DNA of 64,000 nt from Vesta saturnalis (taxonomy: Eukaryota > Arthropoda > Insecta > Coleoptera > Lampyridae). Positions 50,248-64,000 of this stretch are shown one piece after another. The stretch spans positions 1,922,001-1,986,000 of the forward strand of contig JARFJB010000902.1 in the NCBI GenBank assembly GCA_036346205.1, read 5' to 3'. Numbering within the stretch: position 1 is the first letter of the stretch; each line of letters starts with the position of its first letter. Both the position numbers and the translations under genes were made by a program. A model generated the notes under the pieces. It had not been told where the DNA came from, searched no databases, and was given only the letters and a program-made list of their open reading frames with translations.

Positions 50248-53200
50248 TATGTATACTCCATGCCAGCCGGGGAGGTACCACCACCCTTACCATGGGCTCC
50301 TTAATATTGGGTCTCCGATTTTCTGAGCTCGGTAAGGGCTGCCGGTTACCTTTTCCATCATCCACAATCTATTCTCATCCTTATTCTTCCTTCTCGCCCT
50401 CACTGTCTTCCTATCGGATTAAAAGTCCCAAATTAAAAAATAAGATGGCTGTGGTTTCTAGGGTTATAAATTGCGGACGTAAAATCCTGCCCCATTCGGA
50501 TGTCCGGGAGGGCAGGGCCCAAGCGACCTCGGTCATCAAAAGTATCAACTTTCTGATTCACTGCTGCAACATCCGCGGTATCAGGTCTAATCTTAACGCT
50601 ATTCACCAACATCTTGAACAATTACAGCCTGATATATTGTTTCTATCTGAAACACAAGTCTCCTCGAAAGCTCCGAGTCACCCGACTTGCAATTTCCTCA
50701 ATACCATCTTCACTCTAACTTTCGATATAAAGGAGGCGTATGTGCCTACATCAAGGACAGAATTGCTTGCAAGAGGGTTTCTTCCTTAGAAAATAAAAAT
50801 TTTGACGTGATTTGGTTTAAACATTCTGGTCCTAATTTTGTGAAATTCTACTGTTGCATTTATAGGTCTCCTAATGACAGCAACTTTCAAGACTTCTTCG
50901 ATTACCTTAGTACGAAAGTTGACTATCTCCTGTCTCAGTTTCCATCTTGCGATATCTCATTTGTAGGCGATTTCAATGTTCATAACTCTAATTGGCTTCA
51001 ATTTTCATCTACTACAAATCCCGCTGGTCATAGTGCAGAAACATTTGCTATTTCATGTGATCTCACACAAATGATTTCTGAACCCACAAGAATCCCTAAT
51101 AACCCTAACCATACTCCACATCTTCTAGATCTCTTTCTTACATCAAACCCTCTTGTTTATAAAACTTCCGTTCTTTCGCCTTTAGGTCTTTCCGACCATT
51201 GTCTAATAAAAATCATTTCTACTGTACCTAATTCCACTGTTCTTCGGACATCGCTCTTTCAGTATCTGAAGTCATCCTCATGGGAATGGAGTTATACATT
51301 CCGAAAAAACAGTACCGTGTGGGTCATTCACGTTCCCAACCCTGGTTCAATAAGGCTTGTTCTGATGCAATATCTTTAAAAAATAAATGTTACATTAAAT
51401 GGAAATCTAATAAATCGGTTGGTAGTCATGTAGAATACGTTGGTGCTAGAAATATCTGCAAAAGTGTCATCACTAAAACTAAAAAGTTGTTCGAACAACG
51501 AAAATGCAATGAACTAGCTACATCTCCTTTAGGCAGTCGTAAATTTTGGTCTTTAGCAAAAGCCATTAGTAAAACTTTCGAACATCTTCATTTCCCCTGA
51601 CATCTATTGACGGATCGGTAGTTGCTGATTCTGTAGACAAAGCCAACGTTTTTGTGGATTTGTTTGCATCAAACTCGTGTCTCAATGATTCTGGAAAAGA
51701 TGTGCCCCTAGTCAACTCTTCTTCATACGTTATGAAACCAATTCATTTTCGGTACAAGCTCTTGGAATCGATCATCAGTAGGCTTGATCTCAATAAAGCG
51801 ACTGGCCCAGACGGTATCCCAGCTATTGTCTTAAAGAAATATTCCCCCGAACTAGTACCAGTCCTATCTAAGCTCTATACGATCTCTATATCTTCTGGGA
51901 AATTCCTTCATCATGGAAGTTAGCAAATGTTCAACCTATTCCCAAAAAGGTGATAAGACCGATCCCTCAAATAACAGACCAATTGCCATCACTTCCATTT
52001 TATCTAAAATCATGGAAAAAGCCATCAATCAGCAACTGCTCACGTTTCTTGAAACTAACAAACTCCTTAGTGACCATCAATATAGGTTTAGGCAAAGTCG
52101 TTCAACAGGCGATCTTCTTTCATATGTGACCCAAGTTTGGAACAATACAGTAGAGCAGTCCGGTGAAACAGTTGTAGTCGCTTTAGATATCTCAAAGGCA
52201 TTTGACCAAGTTTGGCATAAGTGTTTACTTGCCAAACTCACCTCGTTGGGTTAAATGATGCGCTCATCAACTGGGTTTCTAGTTTCCTTGATGAAAGACG
52301 AATACGTGTCGTAGTTGATGGCTTTTTTCAAAAGAAGTTAGCATTAACGCGGGCGTACCACAGGGATCCGTTATAGCGCCTACACTTTTTCTGCTGTACA
52401 TAAACGACCTTATTTCTTCAACAACTAACCCCATCCATTGCTTTGCTGACGATATCACTCTTCACTGTAGTTCATCTCAGTCTACTCATAGTGATAATCC
52501 ACCTTCTATGTCAAATCAAGAAATTAAAGCTGAAATGGCAAATTCAATCAACAAAGACATTCAACGTATTCTCGAATGGGAAGCAATAATCTAGTTAAAT
52601 TTAATGCCAATAAAACTCAGTGTTGCCTTATGTCCGCCAAAAAAGATCGATCATTTCCTGTTGTAAGTATGAATGGCTCAGTTCTTAAGTTTTCAGACAC
52701 TATTACTCTGTTGGGTATGACTGTATCTTCAAATCTCTCATGGGTTGACCATCTTCTGTCAGCTACCAAAAAAGCTGCTCGTAAAATAGGCTTTTTGTAC
52801 AGATCTATATAAGGCCCAAATTCGGCCTCATCTGGAATATAATTCTCACCTTTGGGTTAGTGCTCCCCAATACACTCTCGATATCGTTGATCGTATTCAA
52901 AAGAGAGCGATTAGGCTTATAAATGGCCCGTCTTTAACTTCTCACATACAGTCCCTTGAGCATCGAAGGATGGTTTCCGTTCTTTCTTTGTATTATCGTT
53001 ATTACAACGGCTATTGTGCTGGTGAATTACATTATTTGATACCATCTCCGGCTATCTTTGCGAGAAACACTCGGTTCTCTCAATCACATCATCAGTATGC
53101 AGTACAAATCTCCACTTGTCGTACCAAACGGGCGCAATCCACATTTTTCTACACGGCTTCTAAACTCTGGGTGATATCCCTAGTTCCTGTTTTCCTCTCA

Positions 53201-53333
53201 CTTATGATATGAGAAAATTTAAGGTAGCTGTTCATAGGCATCTATTGGCAATTCATTATCCCTCTATCCATCCTCCTAAGTGTTCCTGAGTGCTTTAGCC
53301 TGTTCAGGTCCACAATCATAAAAAAAAAAAAAA
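50248..53333 (+). mobile_element. Non-LTR retrotransposon (LINE), ~3.1 kb, inserted in PLE 2
   Basis: Ends in a 14-A tail (53320-53333). AATTCG precedes the element (50242-50247) and (AA)TTCG follows the tail (53334-53337), a short target duplication; removing the element rejoins the PLE reading. The 5' end begins TATGTATACTCCATGCC and the first ORF is missing or very short, so the copy is probably 5'-truncated or of a single-ORF type. Confidence 0.88.
50440..53287 (+). pseudogene. LINE endonuclease/reverse transcriptase
   Basis: Endonuclease: CCNIRGIRSNLNAIHQHLEQ, PDILFLSETQV, GGVCAYIKDRI, YRSPNDSNFQDF, FVGDFNVHNSNWL, LLDLFLTSNP, GLSDHCLIK (AP-endonuclease-like, catalytic Asp/His motifs present). 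Reverse transcriptase: NKATGPDGIPAIVLKKYSPE, PIPKKGDKTDPSNNRPIAIT, QYRFRQSRSTGDLL, VVALDISKAFDQVWHKCLL, AGVPQGSVIAPTLFLLYIND and CFADDITLHCS with the FADD active site. A C-terminal helical region follows to about 53287. At least six frame changes (near 50690, 51290, 51600, 51910, 52250, 52330) show decay. Jockey/CR1 superfamily; the clade cannot be settled by eye. Confidence 0.88.
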
Positions 53334-53334
53334 T

Positions 53335-54700
53335 TCGATCTGTAACATTAGCTATAAACGGAAGAAAAGCAGTATCAACATTAGGAACTGGTTCTTCTTT
53401 AAGGTTACGTCTAGAAGGTGTAATAACATTATTAATATCTGTAAGTGAATATCCTTTACGTTGTAAGGATGTTGTTAAATATTTATATTCATCCTTTAAA
53501 AATTAGAATAACAAATTCGTTTTGTTCGATCTACCAAAGATTTAATACACTAATTTTTTTGACGTGGATGGTGGTTGGATAATTTATGAAGGTATCTATC
53601 AGTGTGTGTCGGCTTTCTGTAAACCTTAAAAGATAGTGCATTATTATTTTTAGATATTAATATATCAAGAAATGGTAAACTTCCATTAGTTTCTTTTTCC
53701 ATGGTAAACTGAATGCTAGGATGTATACCAGTTATAAAAACCCAAAAACTCATGCAGTGCCTCTTCTCCATATTTCCAAATAACAAATGTGTCATGTATA
53801 TCAAACTTTTTAGGTGTATTTTGTAACGCTAATGTTTCAATTTTTTCCATGTAGAAATTAGCTATAACAGGACTAAGGGGACTACCCATTGCTACACCAT
53901 CAATCTGTTCATAAAATTTACTATTCCACTGAAATTAAGTTGTAGAAAGACAGTGTTGAAAAAGAATGGTGATCAATGTATTTAATAGCTTCTTTGTGAG
54001 GGAGTTTTGTAAAAAGTGAAACAACATCAAAACTGACCATTATATCACTCTTCAATTTGGAAACTATGCATTTTTCAACAAAGTCGGCAGAATTTTTAAT
54101 GTAATGGGTTGTTTTACGTATATGAGGTTGTAATAAAAATGTGAGATGTTTTGCAAGACTATATGTAGGAAAACCAATTGCACTAACAATAGGCCTTAAA
54201 GGAGTATTCGGTTTATGCATTTTTGGTAAACCATATAGTTCTGGTGAACTAGTTTCAGAGTTAGTTTCTTTTTTATTTCTTCAGGAATAGATGATAATTG
54301 AATCAGTTAATTAGTTTTTAAAATAAACTGTTTTGTTGGATCTTTTGGTATTTCACGATAAGTTTCTGGTTCCAACAATTGTTCTATTTTAATGTTATAA
54401 TCGTTCATATTTAATATAACAGTTGCATTACCTTTACCTGATTTTAATATTATTATATTTTCATTGCGTTTAAGACCAAGTAAAGCACGTCGTTGACGAA
54501 AGGATAAGTTGCTTTTTGGAGGTTTTGTTTTACATAATATTTTAACGGTGTTATATCCAACTTCATTAGCAGCATCAAAAGGCAAGGATTTAAAGGAGTT
54601 TTCGATATTGAAAATTACGTCTTCAACAGCTGTTATTGCAAAATTTCCTCCTTTAGAAAGCGCTTCAATAGCATAATCTGAAACAACATTATCAGGAAGG
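53335..54700 (-). pseudogene. PLE 2 reverse transcriptase, minus copy
   Basis: From 54700 down: KSLPFDAANEVGYNTVKIL, RQRRALLGLKRNENIIILKS, GNATVILN (N-terminal PLE region), then after shifts KPNTPLRPIVSAIGFPTYSL, HYIKNSADFVEKC and VSFDVVSLFTKLPHKEAIKY (palm, first catalytic Asp). The region with MGSPLSP/YVDD is partly readable near 53880-53800 (MGSPLSPVIANFYMEK-like, then FDIHDTFVIW). Then IQFTMEKETNGSLPFLDILI, YRKPTHTDRYL and GYSLTDINNVITPSRRNL. Several frameshifts. The gene continues at 50241 beyond the LINE. Confidence 0.85.
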
Positions 54701-54709
54701 TTTATAATT

Positions 54710-55147
54710 TATTATTTTTATTACAACCTCATACAGGTAAAACACCCCATTACATTAAAAATTCTGCCGAATTTGTTGAAAAAATGCTTAGTTTTAAAAT
54801 TAGAGAGAGTGATATAATGGTCAGTGTTGATGTTGTTTCACTTTTTATAAAAGTGCATCTAAAAGAAACTATAGAATACATTGATCATCTTTTTCCAAAG
54901 GATATAACCATTCTTTTTCAGCACTGTCTCACTACAACTTATTTTCAGTGGAATAGATAATGGATATTCAATTACAGATAATAATGTTATTACACCTTCT
55001 AGACATAACCTTAAAGAAAAACCAGTTCTTAACTTTGGTACTGTTTTTATTCTTGTTATAGCTAATGTTACAGATAGAATTGAAAAAATCCTAATTAGAT
55101 ATGGCATTAGGACTATTTTTAAACCTATAAGAAAAATTAAAGAACAT
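54710..55147 (+). pseudogene. PLE 2 reverse transcriptase, plus copy (5'-truncated)
   Basis: Plus strand: LQPHTGKTPHYIKNSAEF, MVSVDVVSLFIKVHLKETIE, FQHCLTTTYFQWN, stop; a deletion removes the YVDD region; then NVITPSRHNLKEKP and IANVTDRIEKILIRYGIRTI. It stops at the piggyBac insertion and resumes at 56439. Confidence 0.8.
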
Positions 55148-55151
55148 TTAA

Positions 55152-56434
55152 CCCTTAACTGCTGACATGGAGTCAATCAGACTCCGCCCACTATACTTTG
55201 ATCAGTAACGCCCACTCAAATGCATTTACAAGTGCCTGGCTCTCAGTACCTTCTTAACTTTCAGTCTAGTTTGAGGCCTTAAAAAGACATTATTGTAAAT
55301 TTTTTGGTTTCCGAGTTATAGTCGTTAAGGAGTCTGGGAGACTCCATGTCAGTGTGTATGTGTGTAATATGATTGAATATATGATCCTAGCTAGTTCTTC
55401 ACGATCCGTGAATATTTTAGATCAAAATTTCGAAGAAATTTGTAAGAGACGAATAGTGACATATGTGATACTGAGAACGAAGACTAGAGTGTTATACTCA
55501 GTGAACATGACTCTTGTAGTGAGCAAGAACTAAATTCTGAAGAGGACGATTTTCAGCAAGAAATTGATTCTGAAAACAATTTGGAAGAAGAATGTGCTTC
55601 AGGTAAAAATTTGGAAGTAACAAAAAAGGCTTATTTTTACGGAAAAAATCGATATAAATAGAGTAAAATAGAGCCAACTCGAAACGTACGAACTCCACAA
55701 CATAATGTTATGCATTTGCCAGTGGCACGTCGTCCTGACCAAGATAATGCTTCCACCTATTTTCAAATTTAGTTTTCTCAGGATATGTGTGAGTTAGTCA
55801 TAAAGTGGACCAACCAAAAACTAGAAAACATGAGAAATACATATAAAAGAAAAAATAAACCAGAATTAGCAAATATAGATGAAGTGGAATTCAAAGCATT
55901 TTTGGGATTGTTGGTCTATACCATCCATATTCAAATCGAATGATGAAGATGTACGTAGTCTTTTTGCTGCAAATGGTAAAGGAAGAGATGTTTTCAGGGC
56001 AGTTATGTCAGTGTAACTATGGTAAATAGGACAATATGGTTACTCAACTTTATATACTGCACGAATTTTATTTTATAATACTAGAACTATATATTTGTTT
56101 TTTTGAATTAGTTTCAACTTTGTTTATTACATTTTTGCACAATAGAAACTAATTTCAGATCCATTTTTGCTTAATTTTAATTGCATAAGAAATACCTTTT
56201 TTTTAAATGCTTTATTATAGATACCTTCCGTTTTTGCTCAAATGATCCAAAAAAATTATGTTGTTTGAATTTTTGTTGTAAACATGTTTCTTCTTAAGCA
56301 ATAAACTTTGTTGTTTTTATATGTGAACTCTTAATTTTTATAAAATTAAGGAAAAAATGGCTTTTCCCTTTGTGGAGTCCTCCAGACTCCATGTCAGCGT
56401 TATAGTCATAAAATGAGATGTCAGCAGTTAAGGG
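55152..56434 (+). mobile_element. piggyBac, 1.28 kb, internally deleted, TTAA target
   Basis: CCCTTAACTGCTGACAT at the left is inverted as ATGTCAGCAGTTAAGGG at the right. TTAA lies outside both ends (55148-55151 and 56435-56438). Subterminal blocks also match in inverse (TGACATGGAGTC near the left end, GGAGTC..GACTCCATGTCA near 56375-56397). Removal restores the PLE reading from KEHL to the endonuclease. A remnant transposase is inside. Confidence 0.93.
55500..56015 (+). pseudogene. piggyBac transposase, N-terminal part only
   Basis: An acidic N-terminal region (EDDFQQEIDSENNLEEECAS) is followed by TYFQ, a stop, FSQDMCELVIKWTNQKLENM and EVEFKAFLGLLVYT. After a stop-rich stretch, SLFAANGKGRDVFRAVMS is readable. 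These are the first two conserved blocks of the DDE_Tnp_1_7 family. The catalytic domain has been deleted, so this is a non-autonomous copy. Confidence 0.8.
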
Positions 56435-56438
56435 TTAA

Positions 56439-56795
56439 GATCACCTAAAGATGTTTCAAACACATTATCATCTTCTGGAGTGTATAAGTGGAAAAGTATA
56501 CATTGGAACCACAAAACGTTGCTTTGATACAAGACGTGAAAAACATATGAGATTTTGTAGATTAGGTCAACCAAAGAACTCTGCGGTGGCTGACCATGCC
56601 TTAAATAATCTAAATCATGACATTCAATTTGACAATATGGAAATATTGTCAAGACAAACTCATTATTATGTTCGTTTACAACGTGAAGCTATTGAGATAT
56701 ATAAATACCCTAATAATTTTAATAGACAAGAAGATCTCCGTTTAAATAGGTTTCGGCACTTTATAATTAAAAAAAGGCATAATGATACGTCTTGA
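56439..56795 (+). pseudogene. PLE 2 GIY-YIG endonuclease, plus copy
   Basis: Reads SSGVY near the start, then after a small shift SGKVYIGTTKRCFDTRREKH, MRFCRLGQPKNSAVADHALN, QFDNMEILSRQTHYYVRLQR and ends at a stop after KKRHNDTS. It is the better preserved of the two copies and close to 49833-50060 in sequence. Confidence 0.83.
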
Positions 56796-57402
56796 TTTTG
56801 ATTTTAATTTTGACTTTTGGTATGTTTAGGTTTTTTGCTGTTTTTCCTAGACCTTGAAGCAAATGTTTTACCAATTATACGTTAAATTACTACAGTACTA
56901 TAATTTAACATAAGTAGTTGAAATTAAAATTAAAATTAAAAATAAAACTTACAAAAAACGTTCTGCATTATGCTTTTCATTGTTAATAACACTTGCAATT
57001 ATTGACAAAGATATGTCTTTGTTAGATTTAACAGGATTATTTTAGTTGCTGTCATGTTTATATTTGTGAATGCTCCTATCATTTTCAAATTGAAGTTTTT
57101 CACAACTTTACACTTACATCATCATAACTTGATTAAATTTTGTGAAATGTGTTTTTTTGGCTGACATTTTTCATTGTTAGCCTTCGACCGTTAGAGGTTG
57201 TTCTGATTTGTCATCTTTAAGACAGTTTAACAATATTTAATTTTTAATGACCTAGTTATTCTTTACTAAAATTTAATTCTAGAGTTGGATTTATACGTTT
57301 CTCAAACTGTTATATTAATAGCAGTCTGATGTTTATGTTTTAATTTTTCAACTTTGACAAAACTGTTTTCAACATCTTTAACAATTTTAATAGATGTTAT
57401 TA

Positions 57403-57434
57403 CTGACGAAGATAATTGTAAGTGTTATTGAAAC
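57403..57434 (+). ncRNA. Hammerhead-like core, plus PLE copy
   Basis: CTGACGA, extra A, GATAAT, 7-nt loop, GTTATT, GAAAC. The core bases are intact; stem II has a weakened closing pair. Confidence 0.58.
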
Positions 57435-58130
57435 GTTTAGATTGTATAATTTAAATACACCATTAAAAACCCAAAAAAGGTAACTATTTTATTTGAGTTA
57501 TTGTAAGTTGAATAAAGTTTATTTTTTCGTTAAAAGGTATGTTCAGAAAGCATTTGGAAACTTTAGAATCATATTTATGTAATATCTGGAATAATGGAGA
57601 TATTGTTTACTGTAACCCTTTTTGTACAAGAATAAAGCTGCATTGATTAGCACCTCTTTAACTGTTAATAACAGACCCATAACATTCTATATCACGGTAG
57701 AGCTCTTGAAATGCTCTAATCGAAGATGTGTTCATATATAGTGTGTTGCATTAAAAAAAAATGGGGAAAAACTACAATATTCAAATGATAGCAACATTGA
57801 TTCTAGGTCCAATAGAATCCATCCTAGAGGGCCATTAATTTGGACACTTTTTGACAAATAAACGCTTGTAAGCCAGAAACAAAAAATCACAGACCCTTCC
57901 TGCCCCATATTTTTGAAATTGTCTTATGCAGCGCTATTTAAACATACGGTAGTATACGGGGTGTTTTATTTAACAAAATGTAACTTTTTGTCACCACTCT
58001 GTACATACATTTTTTCAGATAATTTTTTTTACAAAAGGGAAGTTGCGATCAGTGTGAATAAAATGTTTGTACCTATTTGACTTTTTTATATAAGGGGATA
58101 GGTCACAATTAACAGGCCCCCCAGTAATTA

Positions 58131-60410
58131 GAGCACATGATTACGTTGAAAGTGAATAATACAAGGCTTATACAGGAACTTTTATGTACCAAGTAAGCGA
58201 GTATCTACGGTTCACGATTTCGCCAGATTCACCACTCAACTAATGATAATTTTTCAGGTAAGTTTAGATCATGGTGGCGCTCATAGGACTATTATCTCCG
58301 CTTTTGAGGTTTGGTTTAGGGAAAGTGTAAGGCCTTTGAGATCAAATTTCAGCCATGTTACGTGTGGTGTCTAGCATGCTCGTCTCCATTGTAGTTAGTC
58401 GGCATCCTGCTTACTTTTATAAGCACTAATCACGCTAGCGTGGTTTGATCGGTTGACAAGTTGGCAAGTTGGAGTTACGGTTCTATTTGAATTAATTTTT
58501 TGCGAGTAGCTAACATGTTTGATACAATCGTAAGATATTTTACAAGGAATAAGTAAATTCCGAAACTCAGTGAGAAAACGCATTAGAAAAGGTATAATTT
58601 TGTTTTAAAAACTAATGACTTTCTGTTCGGTATTGCATTCATAGCATCTCATCAGAAGAAAAATTTAATAATCTACATCCTTTGTTAAAAAATATCTGCA
58701 TATTTTCTAAATGAAAATGCTTCTCGAATTTACACAAATCGATATTCTAATTTCGATATTAAATTTGAATTCCGAATCGCGATTATTTCTACAGAGCAAT
58801 ATTTTCATGTAAACTCAGTAATTTTAAGAGATTTAGTATAGTTGGGTTTGGTTGTTGTACCAAAATTACTATACATCCCTTAGTTGTTTTGCTAGAATGT
58901 AATTTGATTCTACATGGGCACTGGTTACGGTTGGTCAATCGATTTATCGGTTTTATATTTAGTGGTTTTAACGCTGGCAGTTCTTTTAATTAATTTTATC
59001 CTACCCAACAGCAGTACGTGAATGGGTTAAGTTTAATACAAGCTCGAAGCTGTATTAGAACATAAAATAATAATGAAATAACCCGTTAATTTACCCATCT
59101 GAAAATTAATATACGTTTTATTATAGACAGAAGACATGTCTCCTCTGTGTATGTGTGGATCCCTAAAAAAGGCTTAACTCTCTGATTTATTAACTTGCTG
59201 ACCGCATATAAACCTGATGTGATTTTTTATATGAGATAATCAAGCTTATGGTGTTATGATTTTTATGATTTATTTAGTTTTTCTACAGAAGGGCTATTAT
59301 TACCCGTATACATTAACATGTATGAAAAATTTGCATTTTTTCATTAAACTATGTTACACTACTAAAGTCCCATTCTGAATTGTTATAAAATTTGTGGTAT
59401 ATACTAATATAATTTAATCATTTCATTAAAGCACTGTTACCAGCTATTGACAGTTGGAAAATAAGAAAATGATAACTACAATGTGCAGTTTGTAATACTT
59501 TAAACTACCAACTCAGACACCAATCAAATGCATTCATTATTCTAATGAGATTCTCAAATCTATTCAAATTGCACAAAAATGTAATATTAGATAAACGGTT
59601 GAAAAAAATTATGTTAAATTGTGCTTAAGCACATGTGGAGTCTATGACTTGTAAATTTGTTAATTTTAAACTTAATGTAAGAATAACTTTCGTTTACTTC
59701 CTTTTTATCTCTATTCATTAACACCTCAACTTATTTTTAGCCATAACTAACTCTTCAAACAAACTAATGCGTTGTGGTTTTGGTTCCTTTAGATATTGAC
59801 AGACTGTAGCTTGGTCGTCTGCGATGTTCTCTAGGGAATAGTAGTTATGTTAAGACGTAAGGAGTGTTGTCAAGAAGCTATTCAAATTCATCGGGAAGGT
59901 TTTGAAGAAGTTGTGATAAGGGAACTGGAGACAATAGAATTTCCATTTAAGTTTTTTCCAAACCTATTCCGGTATAAGGATTGACTTTCGTAACAGTAGT
60001 GTCGCCGAAAATCCTGCGATGTGTAAAGAACATCACGGTCTGTACACCTGCAGTTTTAAAATAAATACAATAAAAACTTCCATAAGGAAAAATAGTCCGA
60101 CACCATGACAATGCTTCTGCGCTTACGGCTAGACAGATTATCGCATTTTTAGAAGTTTCGAAAATGGCAACCACGAGTCATCTCCTACGTAGCCCCGACT
60201 TAGATCGTTGAGAATGTTTCGTATTCTTTTCTTTTGCTTTCATTTTCTCTTTAATTAAATTACCGAGATAGTTCGGTCTGTGATAACATAGTATGCTTAG
60301 CATTCGGGAGGTAGTGGGTGCCGGGGAAGTATTTCCCCCTCAAAACCCTAACTTCATTCCTACCTATCATATACTGCTTCTCACCCATGCTTAATCCTAC
60401 CATGCATATA
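58131..60410. other. Gene-free stretch
   Basis: AT-rich. A minus-strand frame at 59947-60174 (75 residues, including CRTIFPYGSFYCIYFKTAGV) has unusual Cys/aromatic content but no family that I recognise. Nothing else found. Confidence 0.45.

Positions 60411-64000
<3,590 letters not shown>

Larger units (their letters stand above)
49102..57493. mobile_element. Head-to-head pair of Penelope-like elements inserted in mariner G
   Basis: A minus-strand copy (54700 down to 49102) and a plus-strand copy (about 54710 up to 57493) point away from each other, each ending in the same tail with a hammerhead-like motif. The outer flanks share GTTATTATAAGTTGA (left, ~49076) and GTTATTGTAAGTTGA (right, ~57498), so the pair appears to have entered as one unit. 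The plus copy lacks its 5' part. Each copy was later interrupted: the minus copy by a LINE, the plus copy by a piggyBac. Confidence 0.78.
45990..58130 (+). mobile_element. Mariner G, split by mariner F and by a PLE pair
   Basis: The left TIR (45990-47960 minus the F insertion) is the inverse of 57630-58130. Shared blocks include ACAGAGTGGTGACAAAA, CTATTGGACCTAGAA and AGAGCATTTCAAGAGCT. The transposase lies at 48127-49083. F sits at a TA in the left TIR (46239-47575), and 49102-57493 is a PLE pair inserted just after the stop codon. Removing both leaves a ~2.4-kb mariner, the size of B and J. Confidence 0.8.

Noticed and set aside
59947..60174. Possible host exon on the minus strand
   Set aside because: 75 residues with no recognised motif, no supported splice sites and no conserved neighbours; left unassigned.

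Overview
The window is AT-rich animal DNA, almost certainly from an insect; a beetle or bug genome would fit, but the order cannot be fixed from this sequence. I find no host gene with confidence. Nearly all recognisable sequence is transposon-derived and mostly broken: 11 IS630-Tc1-mariner loci (A-K) whose readable copies have a catalytic spacing of 41 residues between the second and third Asp (DD41D, rosa-like), two Penelope-like (PLE) loci plus detached PLE tails, a hAT, two piggyBacs, a Mutator-like element (MULE), a Polinton/Maverick capsid fragment inside a giant inverted repeat, a non-LTR retrotransposon, a solo LTR, Helitron-like copies, a Crypton-like recombinase remnant, and a DDE_4 (Harbinger/ISL2EU-like) fragment.

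Layout. 1-738: DDE_4 transposase fragment. 991-1347: tandem duplication. 2421-5228 and 5289-8030: mariners A and B, end to end across a (TA)n tract. 10414-27597: proposed 17.2-kb MULE with about 0.75-0.86 kb terminal inverted repeats (TIRs), an 11-bp target-site duplication (TSD) and a MULE transposase remnant inside. Nested in it are a piggyBac remnant, the Polinton inverted repeat (13900-18342), a PLE, mariners C and D, and Helitrons. 28590-31020: dispersed repeat, hairpins and a Crypton-like remnant. 31423-35786: nearly intact hAT with a perfect 8-bp TSD, carrying a solo LTR and a MITE. 37257-44340: mariner E, a long-TIR MITE, mariner I, tRNA-like repeats with a palindromic PLE inside, and mariner H. 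45990-58130: mariner G, split by mariner F and by a head-to-head PLE pair, which is itself split by a LINE and a piggyBac. 60411-62985: mariner J with 573/578-bp TIRs. 63107-64000: start of mariner K.

Target-site duplications give an insertion order at several places: G is older than F and the PLE pair; the PLE pair is older than the LINE (50248-53333) and the piggyBac (55152-56434); the hAT is older than its solo LTR. Most (TA)n tracts touch an element end, so TA microsatellites appear to be the shared landing sites, or products, of these mariners. The best candidates for undescribed biology are the modular long-TIR DD41D group, the MULE with a minisatellite in its TIRs, the inverted Polinton fragment, and the palindromic hammerhead-bearing PLE derivative.
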